From contig NW_027478537.1 in assembly GCF_051014685.1 (NCBI RefSeq), forward strand, positions 806,001-870,000: a stretch of 64,000 bases of DNA, written 5' to 3'. The translations under genes were made by a program, and so were the position numbers. Positions 20,801 to 33,575 of this stretch are shown here, in pieces. The notes beneath the pieces were generated by a model, which had not been told where the DNA came from, ran no database searches, and worked only from the letters and a program-made list of their open reading frames with translations. The first letter of the stretch is position 1; every line of letters starts with the position of its first letter. This DNA comes from Ptiloglossa arizonensis (lineage: Eukaryota > Arthropoda > Insecta > Hymenoptera > Colletidae).

Positions 20801-22500
20801 CCATATCTCGCGAACGGATTGACCAATCCGCAAAATTTCTGTTGCATCTGAAGGTAGAAACTCGCCCGATTACAACGGTATGCGTACTTTTCCCCTAGGC
20901 CGTTCTTGTTATTCGTTTCGAGCATCAGAACTGCGAAAATTTTGAGTTTCTCAAGCGTTTCTCACCTACAAACTGCCATATCTCGCGAGCGGATTGACCA
21001 ATCCGCAAAATTTCTGATGCATCTGAAAGTAGAAACTCGCCCGATTACAATTTTATGCGTACTTTTCCCCTAACCCGTTCTAGTTATTCGTTTCGAGCAA
21101 CAGAACTGCGAAAATTTTGAGTTTCTCAAGCGTTGCTTACCTCCAAACTGCCATATCTCGCGAACGGATTGACCAATCCTCAAAATTTCTGTTGCATCTG
21201 AAAGTAGAAACTCGCCCGATTACAACGGTGTGCGTACTTTTCCCCTAGGCCGCTCTTGTTATTCGTTTCGAGCATCAGAACCGCGAAAATTTTGAGTTTC
21301 TCGAGCGTTTCTTACCTCCAAACTGCCATATCTCGCGAACGGATTGACCAATCCGCAAAATTTCTGTTGCATCTGAAAGTAGATACTCGCCCGATTACAA
21401 CGGTATGTGTGCTTTTCCCCTGGGCCATTCTAGTTATTCGTTTCGAGCATCAGAACTGTGCAAATTTAGAGTTTCTCAACCGTTTCTTACCTCCAAACTG
21501 CCATATCTCGCGAACGGATTTTCCAATCCGCAAAATTTCTGTTGCATCTGAAGGTAGAAACTCGCCCGATTACAACGGTATGCGTACTTTTCCCCTAGGC
21601 CGTTCTGGTTATGCTTGTCGAGCATCAGAACTGCGAAAATTTTGAGTGTCTCGAGCGTTTCTCACCTACAAACTGCCACATCTCGCGAACGGATTGACCA
21701 ATCCGAAAAATTTCTGTTGCATCTGAAAGTAGATACTCGCCCGATTACAACGGTATGAGTACTTTTCCCCTGGGCCATTCTAGTTATTCGTTTCGAGCAT
21801 CAGAACTGTGCAAATTTTGAGTTTCTCAACCGTTTCTTACCTCCAAACTGCCATATCTCGCGAACGGATTTTCCAATCCGCAAAATTTCTGTTGCATCTG
21901 AAGGTAGAAACTCGCCCGATTACAACGGTATGCGTACTTTTCCCCTAGGCCGTTCCGGTTATGCTTGTCGAGCATCAGAACTGCGAAAATTTTGAGTGTC
22001 TCGAGCGTTTCTCACCTACAAACTGCCACATCTCGCGAACGGATTGACCAATCCGAAAAATTTCTGTTGCATCTGAAAGTAGATACTCGCCCGATTACAA
22101 CGGTATGAGTACTTTTCCCCTGGGCCATTCTAGTTATTCGTTTCGAGCATCAGAACTGTGCAAATTTTGAGTTTCTCAACCGTTTCTTACCTCCAAACTG
22201 CCATATCTCGCAAACGGATAGACCAATCCGCAAAATTTCTGTTGCATCTGAAAGTAGAAACTCGCCCAATTGAAACGGTATGTGTGCTTTTCCCCTGGGC
22301 CATTCTCGTTATTCGTTTCGAGCATCAGAACTGTGCAAATTTTGAGTTTCTCAACCGTTTCTTACCTCCAAACTGCCATATCCCGCGTACGGATTTTCCA
22401 ATCCGCAAAATTTCTGTTGCATCTGAAAGTAGAAACTCGTCCGATTACAACGGTATGCGTACTTTTCCCCTAGGCTGTTCTAGTTATTCGTTTCGAGCAT
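17876..22500 (+). repeat. Block with 9- and 10-monomer offsets and an E island
   Basis: The part at 18,960-19,990 matches 20,710-21,740 at 1,750 bp, sharing the odd acaattttatgcg, cctaacccg, accaatcctc and gagtgtctcgag variants. The part at about 18,590-18,900 matches 20,165-20,475 at 1,575 bp, sharing ccgcatcccgcgaacgaata. Subfamily E signatures reappear near 19,666, 21,416, 21,766, 22,116 and 22,291. Outside 1-1,400 this is the only place I see them. No gene is present. Confidence 0.75.
21361..22210 (+). repeat. 2-monomer (350-bp) higher-order repeat, about 2.4 copies
   Basis: Alternating monomers repeat at 350 bp. One carries agatactcgcc followed by the E signature cccctgggccattc. The other carries gattttcc, gaaggtag and gagtgtctcgagcg. 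Copies start near 21,361, 21,711 and 22,061, and the last fades at about 22,210. The first copy has gtatgtgtgc where the others have gtatgagtac. This is the shortest multi-monomer period I see clearly in the window. Confidence 0.7.
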
Positions 22501-25500
22501 CAGAACTGTGAAAATTTTTAGTTTCTCAAGCGTTTCTTACTTCCAAACTGCCATATCTCGCGAACGGTTTGACGAATCCGCAAAATTTCTGTTGCATCTG
22601 AAAGTAGAAACTCGCCCGATTACAACTGTATGCGTACTTTTCCCCTAGCCCGTTCTAGTTATTCGTTTCGAGCAACAGAACTGCGAAAATTTTGAGTTTC
22701 TCAAGCGTTGTTACGTCCAAACTGCCATATCTCGCGAACGGAATGACCAATCCGCAAAATTTCTGTTGCATCTGAAGGTAGAAACTCGCCCGATTACAAC
22801 GGTATGCGTACTTTTCCCCTAGGCCGTTCTAGTTATTCGTTTCGAGCATCAGAACTGCGAAAATTTTGAGTTTCTCAAGCGTTTCGTACCTCCAAACTGC
22901 CATATCTCGCGAACGGATTGACCAATCCGCAAAATTTCTGATGCATCTGAAAGTAGAAACTCGCCCGATTACAACGGTATGCGTACGTTTCCCCTAGCCC
23001 GTTCTAGTTATTCGTTTCGAGCATCAGAACTGCGAAAATTTTGAGTTTCTCAAGCGTTTCTTACTTCCAAACTGCCATATCTCGCGAACGGATTGACCAA
23101 TCCGCAACATTTCTGTGGCATCTGAAGGTAGAAACTCGCCCGATTACAACGGTATGCGTACTTTTCCCCTAGGCCGATCTAGTTATTCGTTTCGAGCATC
23201 ACAACTGCGAAAATTTTGAGTTTCTCAAGCGTTTCTCCCGTACAGACTGCCACATCTCGCGAACGGATTGTCCAATCCGCAAAATTTCTGATGCATCTGA
23301 AAGTAGAAACTCGCCCGATTACAACTGTATGCGTACTTTTCCCCTAGCCCGTTCTAGTTATTCGTTTCGAGCAACAGAACTGCGAAAATTTTGAGTTTCT
23401 CAAGCGTAGCTTACCTCCAAACTGCCATATCTCGCGAACGGATTGACCAATCCGCAAAACTTCTGTTGCATCTGAAAGTAGAAACTCGCCCGATTACAAC
23501 GGTGTGCGTACTTTTCCCCTAGGCCGTTCTTGTTATTCGTTTCGAGCATCAGAACCGCGAAAATTTTGAGTTTCTCAAGCGTTTCTTACATCCAAACTGC
23601 CATATCTCGCGAACGGATTGACCAATCCGCAAAATTTCTGTTGCATCTGAAAGTAGAAACTCGCCCGATTACAACTGTATGCGTACTTTTCCCCTAGCCC
23701 GTTCTAGTTATTCGTTTCGAGCAACAGAACTGTGAAAATTTTGAGTTTCTCAAGCGTTTCTTACCTCCAAACTGCCATATCTGGCGAACGGATTGACCAA
23801 TCCGCAAAATTTCTGTTGCATCTGAAAGTAGAAACTCGCCCGATTACAACGGTATGCGTACTTTTCCCCTAGGCCGTTCTAGTTATGCTTGTCGAGCATC
23901 AGAACTGCGAAAATTTTGAGTTTCTCGAGCGTTTCTTACCTCCAAACTGCCATATCTCGCGAACGGATTGACCAATCCGCAAAATTTCTGTTGCATCTGA
24001 AAGTAGAAACTCGGCCGATTACAACACTATGCGTACTTTTCCCCTAGGCCGTTCTAGTTATTCGTTTCGAGCATCAGAACTGCGAAAATTTTGAGTTTCT
24101 CAAGCGTTTCTTACTTCCAAACTGCCATATCTCGCGAACGGATTGACCAATCCGCAAAATTTCTGTTGCATCTGAAGGTAGAAACTCGCCCGATTACAAC
24201 GGTATGCGTACTTTTCCCCTAGGCCGTTCTAGTTATTCGATTCGAGCATCAGAACTGCGAAAATTTTGAGTTTCTCAAGCGTTTCTCACCTACAAACTGC
24301 CATATCTCGCGAACGGATTGACCAATCCGCAAAATTTCTGTTGCATCTGAAAGTAGAAATTCGCCCGATTACAACTGTATGCGTACTTTTCCCCTAGCCC
24401 GTTCTAGTTATTCGTTTCGAGCAACAGAACTGCGAAAATTTTGTGTTTCTCAAGCGTTGCTTACCTCCAAACTGCCATATCTCGCGAACGGATTGACGAA
24501 TCCGCAAAATTTCTGTTGCATCTGAAAGTAGAAACTCGCCCGATTACAACGGTGTGCGTACTTTTCCCCTAGGCCGTTCTAGTTATGCTTGTCGAGCATC
24601 AGAACTGCAAAAATTTTGAGTTTCTCAAGCGTTTCTTACTTCCAAACTGCCATATCTCGCGAACGGATTGACCAATCCGCAAAATTTCTGTTGCATCTGA
24701 AGGTAGAGACTCGCCCGATTACAACGGTGTGCGTACTTTTCCCCTAGGCCGTTCTTGTTATTCGTTTCGAGCATCAGAACCGCGAAAATTTTGAGTTTCT
24801 CAAGCGTTTCTTACCTCCAAACTGCCATATCTCGCGAACAGATTGACCAATCCGCAAAATTTCTGTTGCATCTGAAAGTAGAAACTCGCCCGATTACAAC
24901 GGTGTGGGTACTTTTCCCCTAGGCCGTTCTTGTTATTCGTTTCGAGCATCAGAACCGCGAAAATTTTGAGTTTCTCAAGCGTTTCTTACCTCCAAACTGC
25001 CACATCTCGCGAACGGATTGACCAATCCGCAAAATTTCTGTTGCATCTGAAAGTATAATCTCGCCCGATTACAACGGTATGCGTACTTTTCCCCTAGGCC
25101 GTTCTAGTTATTCGTTTCGAGCATCAGAACTGCGAAAATTTTGAGTTTCTCAAGCGTTTCTTACCTCCAAACTGCCACATCTCGCGAACGGATTGACCAA
25201 TCCGCAAAATTTCTGTTGCATCTGAAGGTAGAGACTCGCCCGATTACAACGGTGTGCGTACTTTTCCCCTAGGCCGTTCTTGTTATTCGTTTCGAGCATC
25301 AGAACCGCGAAAATTTTGAGTTTCTCAAGCGTTTCTTACCTCCAAACTGCCATATCTCGCGAACGGATTGACCAATCCGCAAAATTTCTGTTGCATCTGA
25401 AAGTAGAAATTCGCCCGATTACAACTGTATGCGTACTTTTCCCCTAGCCCGTTCTAGTTATTCGTTTCGAGCAACAGAACTGCGAAAATTTTGAGTTTCT

Positions 25501-28150
25501 CAAGCGTTGCTTACCTCCAAACTGCCATATCTCGCGAACGGATTGACCAATCCGCAAAATTTCTGTTGCATCTGAAAGTAGAAACTCGCCCGATTACAAC
25601 GGTGTGCGTACTTTTCCCCTAGGCCGTTCTAGTTATGCTTGTCGAGCATCAGAACTGCGAAAATTTTGAGTTTCTCAAGCGTTTCTTACCTCCAAACTGC
25701 CATATCTCGCGAACGGATTGGCCAATCCGCAAAATTTCTGTTGCATCTGAAAGTAGAAACTCGCCCGATTGCAACGGTATGCGTACTTTTCCCCTAGGCC
25801 GTTCTAGTTATTCGTTTCGAGCATCAGAACTGCGAAAATTTTTAGTTTCTCAAGCGAGTCTTACTTCCAAACTGCCATATCTCGCGAACGGATTGACCAA
25901 TCCGCAAAATTTCTGTTGCATCTGAAAGTAGAAACTCGCCCGATTACAACGGTATGCGTACTTTTCCCCTAGCCCGTTCTAGTTATTCGTTTCGAGCAAC
26001 AGAACTGTGAAAATTTTGAGTTTCTCAAGCGTTTCTTACCTCCAAACTGCCATATCTTGCGAACGGATTGACCAATCCGCAAAATTTCTGTTGCATCTGA
26101 AAGTAGAAACTCGCCCGATTACAACGGTGTGCGTACTTTTCCCCTAGGCCGTTCTAGTTATTCGTTTCGAGCATCAGAACTGCGAAAATTTTGAGTTTCT
26201 CAAGCATTTCTTACATCCAAACTGCCATATATCGCGAACGGATTGACCAATCCGCAAAATTTCTGTTGCATCTGAAAGTAGAAACTCGCCCGATTACAAC
26301 GGTATGCGTACTTTTCCCCTAGCCCGTTCTAGTTATTCGTTTCGAGCAACAGAACTGCGAAAATTTTGAGTTTCTCGAGCGTTTCTTACCTCCAAACTGC
26401 CATATCTCGCGAACGAATTGACCAATCCTTAAAATTTCTGTTGCATCTGAAAGTAGAAACTCGCCCGATTACAACGGTGTGCGTATTTTTCCCCTGGGCC
26501 GTTCTAGTTATGCTTGTCGAGCATGAGAACTGCGAAAATTTTGAGTTTCTCGAGCGTTTCTTACCTCCAAACTGCCATATCTCGCGAACGGATTGACCAA
26601 TCCGCAAAATTTCTGTTGCATCTGAAAGTAGAAACTCGCCCGATTACAACACTATGCGTACTTTTCCCCTCGGCCGTTCTAGTTATTCGTTTCGAGCATC
26701 AGAACTGCGAAAATTTTGAGTTTCTCAAGCGTTTCTTACATCCAAACTGCCATATCTCGCGAACGGATTGACCAATCCGCAAAATTTGTGTTGCATCTGA
26801 AGGTAGAAACTCGGCCGATTACAACGGTATGCGTACTTTTCCCCTAGGCCGTTCTAGTTATTCGTTTCGAGCATCAGAACTGCGAAAATTTTGAGTTTCT
26901 CAAGCGTTTCTCACCTACAAACTGCCACATCTCGCGAACAGATTGACCAATCCGCAAAATTTCTGTTGCATCTGAAAGTAGAAACTCGCCCGATTACAAC
27001 GGTGTGGGTACTTTTCCCCTAGGCCGTTCTTGTTATTCGTTTCGAGCATCAGAACCGCGAAAATTTTGAGATTCTCAAGCGTTTCTTACCTCCAAACTGC
27101 CACATCTCGCGAACGGATTGACCAATCCGCAAAATTTCTGTTGCACCTGAAAGTATAAACTCGCCCGATTACAACGGTATGCGTACTTTTCCCCTAGGCC
27201 GTTCTAGTTATTCGTTTCGAGCATCAGAACTGTGAAAATTTTGAGTTTGTCAAGCGTTTCTTACCTCCAAACTGCCATATCTCGCGAACGGATTGACCAA
27301 TCCGCAAAATTTCTGTTGCATCTGAAAGTAGAAACTCGCCCGATTACAACGGTGTGCGTACTTTTCCCCTAGGCCGTTCTAGTTATTCGTTTCGAGCATC
27401 AGAACTGCGAAAATTTTGAGTTTCTCGAGCGTTTCTTACATCCAAACTGCCATATCTCGCGAACGGATTGACCAATCCGCAAAATTTCTGTTGCATCTGA
27501 AAGTAGAAATTCGCCCGATTACAACTGTATGCGTACTTTTCCCCTATCCCGTTCTAGTTATTCGTTTCGAGCAACAGAACTGCGAAAATTTTGAGTTTCT
27601 CAAGCGTTTCTTACCTCCAAACTGCCATATCTCGCGAACGGATTGACCAATCCGCAAAATTTCTGTTGCATCTGAAAGTAGAAACTCGCCCGATTGCAAC
27701 GGTATGCGTACTTTTCCCCTAGGCCGTTCTAGTTATTCGTTTCGAGCATCAGAACTGCGAAAATTTTGAGTTTCTCAAGCGAGTCTTACTTCCAAACTGC
27801 CATATCTCGCGAACGGATTGACCAATCCGCAAAATTTCTGTTGCATCTGAAAGTAGAAACTCGCCCGATTACAACGGTATGCGTACTTTTCCCCTAGCCC
27901 GTTCTAGTTATTCGTTTCGAGCAACAGAACTGCGAAAATTTTGAGTTTTTCAAGCGTTGCTTACCTCCAAACTGCCATATCTCGCGAACGGATTGACCAA
28001 TCCGCAAAATTTCTGTTGTATCTGAAAGTAGAAACTCGCCCGATTACAACGGTATGCGTACTTTTCCCCTAGCCCGTTCTAGTTATTCGTTTCGAGCAAC
28101 AGAACTGCGAAAATTTTGAGTTTTTCAAGCGTTGCTTACCTCCAAACTGC
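22501..28150 (+). repeat. Weakly ordered satellite block
   Basis: This is the least regular stretch of the array. A 2,100-bp (12-monomer) offset links about 24,800-25,450 to 26,900-27,550. The shared variants are gcgaacagattg, gtgtgggtac, gaaagtataa and gaaattcgccc. The match then slips by one monomer, since gattgcaacgg at about 25,766 pairs with 27,691, an offset of 1,925 bp. A 525-bp (3-monomer) offset links the gaaggtagagactc variants near 24,695 and 25,220. The caagcgagtcttac (type T) tail first appears near 25,851 and is common from there to the right edge. No gene is seen. Confidence 0.65.
22701..22715 (+). other. Single-base deletion, register -1
   Basis: The tail reads gcgttgttacgtcc where related monomers have gcgttgcttac, so one c is missing after 22,710. 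Monomer starts return from 152 to 151 modulo 175. The adjacent g in ttacgtcc is another rare base, so two changes sit close together. Confidence 0.85.
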
Positions 28151-29025
28151 CATATCTCGCGAACGGATTGACCAATCCGCAAAATTTCTGTTGCATGTGA
28201 AAGTAGAAACTCGCCCGATTACAGCGGTGTGCGTACTTTTCCCCTAGGCCGTTCTAGTTATGCTTGTCGAGCATCAGAACTGCGAAAATTTTGAGTTTCT
28301 CAAGCGTTTCTTACTTCCAAACTGCCATATCTCGCGAACGGATTGATCAATCCGCAAAATTTCTGTTGCATCTGAAAGTAGAAACTCGCCCGATTACAAC
28401 ACTGTGCGTACTTTTCCCCTAGGCCGTTCTAGTTATTCGTTTCGAGCATCAAAACTGCGAAAATTTTGAGTTTCTCAAGCGTTTCTTACCTCCAAACTGC
28501 CATATCTCGCGAACGGATTGACCAATCCGCAAAATTTCTGTTGTATCTGAAAGTAGAAACTCGCCCGATTACAACGGTATGCGTACTTTTCCCCTAGCCC
28601 GTTCTAGTTATTCGTTTCGAGCAACAGAACTGCGAAAATTTTGAGTTTTTCAAGCGTTGCTTACCTCCAAACTGCCATAACTCGCGAACGGATTGACCAA
28701 TCCGCAAAATTTCTGTTGCATCTGAAAGTAGAAACTCGCCCGATTACAACGGTATGCGTACTTTTCCCCTAGCCCGTTCTAGTTATTCGTTTCGGGCAAC
28801 AGAACTGCGAAAATTTTGAGTTTTTCAAGCGTTGCTTACCTCCAAACTGCCATATCTCGCGAACGGATTGACCAATCCGCAAAATTTCTGTTGTATCTGA
28901 AAGTAGAAACTCGCCCGATTACAACGGTATGCGTACTTTTCCCCTAGCCCGTTCTAGTTATTCGTTTCGAGCAACAGAACTGCGAAAATTTTGAGTTTTT
29001 CAAGCGTTGCTTACCTCCAAACTGC
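28151..29025 (+). repeat. P-Q-R-S family HOR, short 5-monomer version (875 bp)
   Basis: The block begins with a P monomer (gcatgtgaaag plus acagcggtgtg). An R monomer follows directly (gattgatcaatcc plus acaacactgtg), so the Q monomer is missing. An S monomer (cataactcgcg) appears at 28,676, but the intervening and following monomers carry ttgtatctgaaag, a variant found only in this part of the block. This looks like the degenerate edge of the 7-mer block. Confidence 0.65.
28339..28354. other. Perfect 16-bp palindrome version of the dyad
   Basis: In R-type monomers the dyad centre is AT, so CGGATTGATCAATCCG is a perfect palindrome. I see it at this site and again in the R monomers near 29,389, 30,614, 30,789, 32,014, 33,939, 35,164, 37,614 and 60,538. 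The palindrome spread with the R monomer in the P-Q-R-S repeat. A functional meaning is not shown. Confidence 0.8.
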
Positions 29026-30250
29026 CATATCTCGCTAACGGATTGACCAATCCGCAAAATTTCTGTTGCATGTGAAAGTAGAAACTCGCCCGATTACAGC
29101 GGTGTGCGTACTTTTCCCCTAGGCCGTTCTAGTTATGCTTGTCGAGCATCAGAACTGCGAAAATTTTGAGTTTCTCGAGCATTTCTTACCTCCAAACTGC
29201 CATATCTCGCGAACGGATTGACCAATCCGCAAAATTTCTGTTGCATCTGAAAGTAGAAACTCCCCCGACTACAACACTATGCGTACTTTTCCCCTAGGCC
29301 GTTCTAGTTATTCGTTTCGAGCATCAGAACTGCGAAAATTTTGAGTTTCTCAAGCGTTTCTTACTTCCAAACTGCCATATCTCGCGAACGGATTGATCAA
29401 TCCGCAAAATTTCTGTTGCATCTGAAAGTAGAAACTCGCCCGATTACAACACTGTGCGTACTTTTCCCCTAGGCCGTTCTAGTTATTCGTTTCGAGCATC
29501 AGAACTGCGAAAATTTTGAGTTTCTCAAGCGTTTCTTACCTCCAAACTGCCATAACTCGCGAACGGATTGACCAATCCGCAAAATTTCTGTTGCATCTGA
29601 AAGTAGAAACTCGCCCGATTACAACGGTATGCGTACTTTTCCCCTAGCCCGTTCTAGTTATTCGTTTCGGGCAACAGAACTGCGAAAATTTTGAGTTTTT
29701 CAAGCGTTGCTTACCTCGAAACTGCCATATCTCGCGAACGGATTGACCAATCCGCAAAATTTCTGTTGCATCTGAAAGTAGAAACTCGCCCGATTACAAC
29801 TGTATGCGTACTTTTCCCCTAGCCCGTTCTAGTTATTCGTTTCGAGCAACAGAACTGCGAAAATTTTGAGTTTCTCAAGCGTTGCTTACCTCCAAACTAC
29901 CATATCTCGCGAACGGATTGACAAATCCGCAAAATTTCTGTTGCATCTGAAAGTAGAAACACGCCCGATTACAACGGTGTGCGTACTTTTCCCCTAGGCC
30001 GTTCTAGTTATGCTTTTCGAGCATCAGAACTGCGAAAATTTTGAGTTTCTCAAGCGTTGCTTACCTCCAAACTGCCATATCTCGCGAACAGATTGACCAA
30101 TCCGCAAAATTTCTATTGCATCTGAAAGTAGAAACTCGCCCGATTACAACGGTATGCGTACTTTTCCCCTAGGCCGACCTAGTTATTCGTTTCGAGCATC
30201 AGTTCTGCGAAAATTTTGAGTTTTTCAAGCGTTGCTTACCTCCAAACTGC
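29026..30250 (+). repeat. P-Q-R-S family HOR, canonical 7-monomer unit (1,225 bp)
   Basis: The order is P (acagcggtgtg, 29,096), Q (ctcccccgactac with acaacactatg, about 29,262), R (gattgatcaatcc, about 29,391), S (cataactcgcg, about 29,550), then three further monomers, including one with gattgacaaatcc and one with gcgaacagattg. Private changes here include ctcgctaacg in P (about 29,031) and cctcgaaactg (about 29,716). Confidence 0.75.
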
Positions 30251-31650
30251 CATATCTCGCGAACGGATTGACCAATCCGCAAAATTTCTGTTGCATGTGA
30301 AAGTAGAAACTCGCCCGATTACAGCGGTGTGCGTACTTTTCCCCTAGGCCATTCTAGTTATGCTTGTCGAGCATCAGAACTGCGAAAATTTTGAGTTTCT
30401 CGAGCGTTTCTTACCTCCAAACTGCCATATCTCGCGAACGGATTGACCAATCCGCAAAATTTCTGTTGCATCTGAAAGTAGAAACTCCCCCGACTACAAC
30501 ACTATGCGTACTTTTCCCGTAGGCCGTTCTAGTTATGCGTTTCGAGCATCAGAACTGCGAAAATTTTGAGTTTCTCAAGCGTTTCTTACTTCCAAACTGC
30601 CATATCTCGCGAACGGATTGATCAATCCGCAAAATTTCTGTTGCATCTGAAAGTAGAAACTCGCCCGATTACAACACTGTGCGTACTTTTCCCCTAGGCC
30701 GTTCTAGTTATTCGTTTCGAGCATCAGAACTGCGAAAATTTTGAGTTTCTCAAGCGTTTCTTACTTCCAAACTGCCATATCTCGCGAACGGATTGATCAA
30801 TCCGCAAAATTTCTGTTGCACCTGAAAGTAGAAACTCGCCCGATTACAACACTGTGCGTACTTTTCCCCTAGGCCGTTCTAGTTATTCGTTTCGAGCATC
30901 AGAACTGCGAAAATTTTGAGTTTCTCAAGCGTTTCTTACCTCCAAACTGCCATAACTCGCGAACGGATTGACCAATCCGCAAAATTTCTGTTGCATCTGA
31001 AAGTAGAAACTCGCCCGATTACAACGGTATGCGTACTTTTCCCCTAGCCCGTTCTAGTTATTCGTTTCGGGCAACAGAACTGCGAAAATTTTGAGTTTTT
31101 CAAGCGTTGCTTACCTCCAAACTGCCATATCTCGCGAACGGATTGACCAATCCGCAAAATTTCTGTTGCATCTGAAAGTAGAAACTCGCCCGATTACAAC
31201 TGTATGCGTACTTTTCCCCTAGCCCGTTCTAGTTATTCGTTTCGAGCAACAGAACTGCGAAAATTTTGAGTTTCTCAAGCGTTGCTTACCTCCAAACTGC
31301 CATATCTCGCGAACGGATTGACAAATCCGCAAAATTTCTGTTGCATCTGAAAGTAGAAACTCGCCCGATTACAACGGTGTGCGTACTTTTCCCCTAGGCC
31401 GTTCTAGTTATGCTTGTCGAGCATCAGAACTGCGAAAATTTTGAGTTTCGCAAGCGTTGCTTACCTCCAAACTGCCATATCTCGCGAACAGATTGACCAA
31501 TCCGCAAAATTTCTATTGCATCTGAAAGTAGAAACTCGCCCGATTACAACGGTATGCGTACTTTTCCCCTAGGCCGACCTAGTTATTCGTTTCGAGCAAC
31601 AGTTCTGCGAAAATTTTGAGTTTTTCAAGCGTTGCTTACCTCCAAACTGC
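30251..31650 (+). repeat. P-Q-R-S family HOR, 8-monomer version (1,400 bp)
   Basis: This unit has the same order as the 7-mer, but the R monomer is present twice in a row (30,601 and 30,776). The second R carries a private gcacctgaaag. The extra 175 bp accounts exactly for the longer unit. Q here has cttttcccgtaggcc and gttatgcg, features kept in later copies but absent from the 29,026 unit. Confidence 0.75.
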
Positions 31651-33575
31651 CATATCTCGCGAACGGATTGACCAATCCGCAAAATTTCTGTTGCATGTGA
31701 AAGTAGAAACTCGCCCGATTACAGCGGTGTGCGTACTTTTCCCCTAGGCCATTCTAGTTATGCTTGTCGAGCATCAGAACTGCGAAAATTTTGAGTTTCT
31801 CGAGCGTTTCTTACCTCCAAACTGCCATATCTCGCGAACGGATTGACCAATCCGCAAAATTTCTGTTGCATCTGAAAGTAGAAACTCCCCCGACTACAAC
31901 ACTATGCGTACTTTTCCCGTAGGCAGTTCTAGTTATGCGTTTCGAGCATCAGAACTGCGAAAATTTTGAGTTTCTCAAGCGTTTCTTACTTCCAAACTGC
32001 CATATCTCGCGAACGGATTGATCAATCCGCAAAATTTCTGTTGCATCTGAAAGTAGAAACTCGCCCGATTACAACACTGTGCGTACTTTTCCCCTAGGCC
32101 GTTCTAGTTATTCGTTTCGAGCATCAGAACTGCGAAAATTTTGAGTTTCTCAAGCGCTTCTTACCTCCAAACTGCCATAACTCGCGAACGGATTGACCAA
32201 TCCGCAAAATTTCTGTTGCATCTGAAAGTAGAAACTCGCCCGATTACAACGGTATGCGTACTTTTCCCCTAGCCCGTTCTAGTTATTCGTTTCGGGCAAC
32301 AGAACTGCGAAAATTTTGAGTTTTTCAAGCGTTGCTTACCTCCAAACTGCCATATCTCGCGAACGGATTGACCAATCCGCAAAATTTCTGTTGCATCTGA
32401 GAGTGGAAACTCGCCCGATTACAACTGTATGCGTACTTTTCCCCTAGCCCGATCTAGTTATTCGTTTCGAGCAACAGAACTGCGAAAATTTTGAGTTTCT
32501 CAAGCGTTGCTTACCTCCAAACTGCCATATCTCGCGAACGGATTGACAAATCCGCAAAATTTCTGTTGCATCTGAAAGTAGAAACTCGCCCGATTACAAC
32601 GGTGTGCGTACTTTTCCCCTAGGCCGTTCTAGTTATGCTTGTCGAGCATCAGAACTGCGAAAATTTTGAGTTTCTCAAGCGTTGCTTACCTCCAAACTGC
32701 CATATCTCGCGAACGGATTGACCAATCCGCAAAATTTCTGTTGCATCTGAAAGTAGAAACTCGCCCGATTACAACGGTGTGCGTACTTTTCCCCTAGGCC
32801 GTTCTAGTTATGCTTGTCGAGCATCAGAACTGCGAAACTTTTGAGTTTCTCAAGCGTTTCTTACCTCCAAACTGCCATATCTCGCGAACGGATTGACCAA
32901 TCCGCAAAATTTCTGTTGCATCTGAAAGTAGAAACTCGCCCGATTGCAACGGTATGCGTACTTTTCCCCTAGCCCGTTCTAGTTATTCGTTTCGAGCAAC
33001 AGAACTGCGAAAATTTTGAGTTTCTCAAGCGTTGCTTACCTCCAAACTGCCATATCTCGCGAACGGATTGACCAATCCGCAAAATTTCTGTTGCATCTGA
33101 AAGTAGAAACTCGCCCGATTACAACGGTGTGCGTACTTTTCCCCTAGGCCGTTCTAGTTATGCTTGTCGAGCATCAGAACTGCGAAAATTTTGAGTTTCT
33201 CAAGCGTTTCTTACCTCCAAACTGCCATATCTCGCGAACGGATTGACCAATCCGCAAAATTTCTGTTGCATCTGAAAGTAGAAACTCGCCCGATTACAAC
33301 TGTATGCGTACTTTTCCCCTAGCCCGTTCTAGTTATTCGTTTCGAGCAACAGAACTGCGAAAATTTTGAGTTTCTCAAGCGTTGCTTACCTCCAAACTGC
33401 CATATCTCGCGAACGGATTGACAAATCCGCAAAATTTCTGTTGCATCTAAAAGTAGAAACACGCCCGATTACAACGGTGTGCGTACTTTTCCCCTAGGCC
33501 GTTCTAGTTATGCTTGTCGAGCATCAGAACTGCGAAAATTTTGAGTTTCTCAAGCGTTGCTTACCTCCAAACTGC
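31651..33575 (+). repeat. P-Q-R-S family HOR, 11-monomer version (1,925 bp)
   Basis: P, Q, R and S monomers start at 31,651, 31,826, 32,001 and 32,176 or within one monomer of these points. Additional monomers follow, including one with the rare gcgaaacttttgag (about 32,832). The same rare variant recurs at about 38,432, an offset of 5,600 bp (32 monomers). Private changes include gagagtggaaac near 32,400. Confidence 0.7.
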
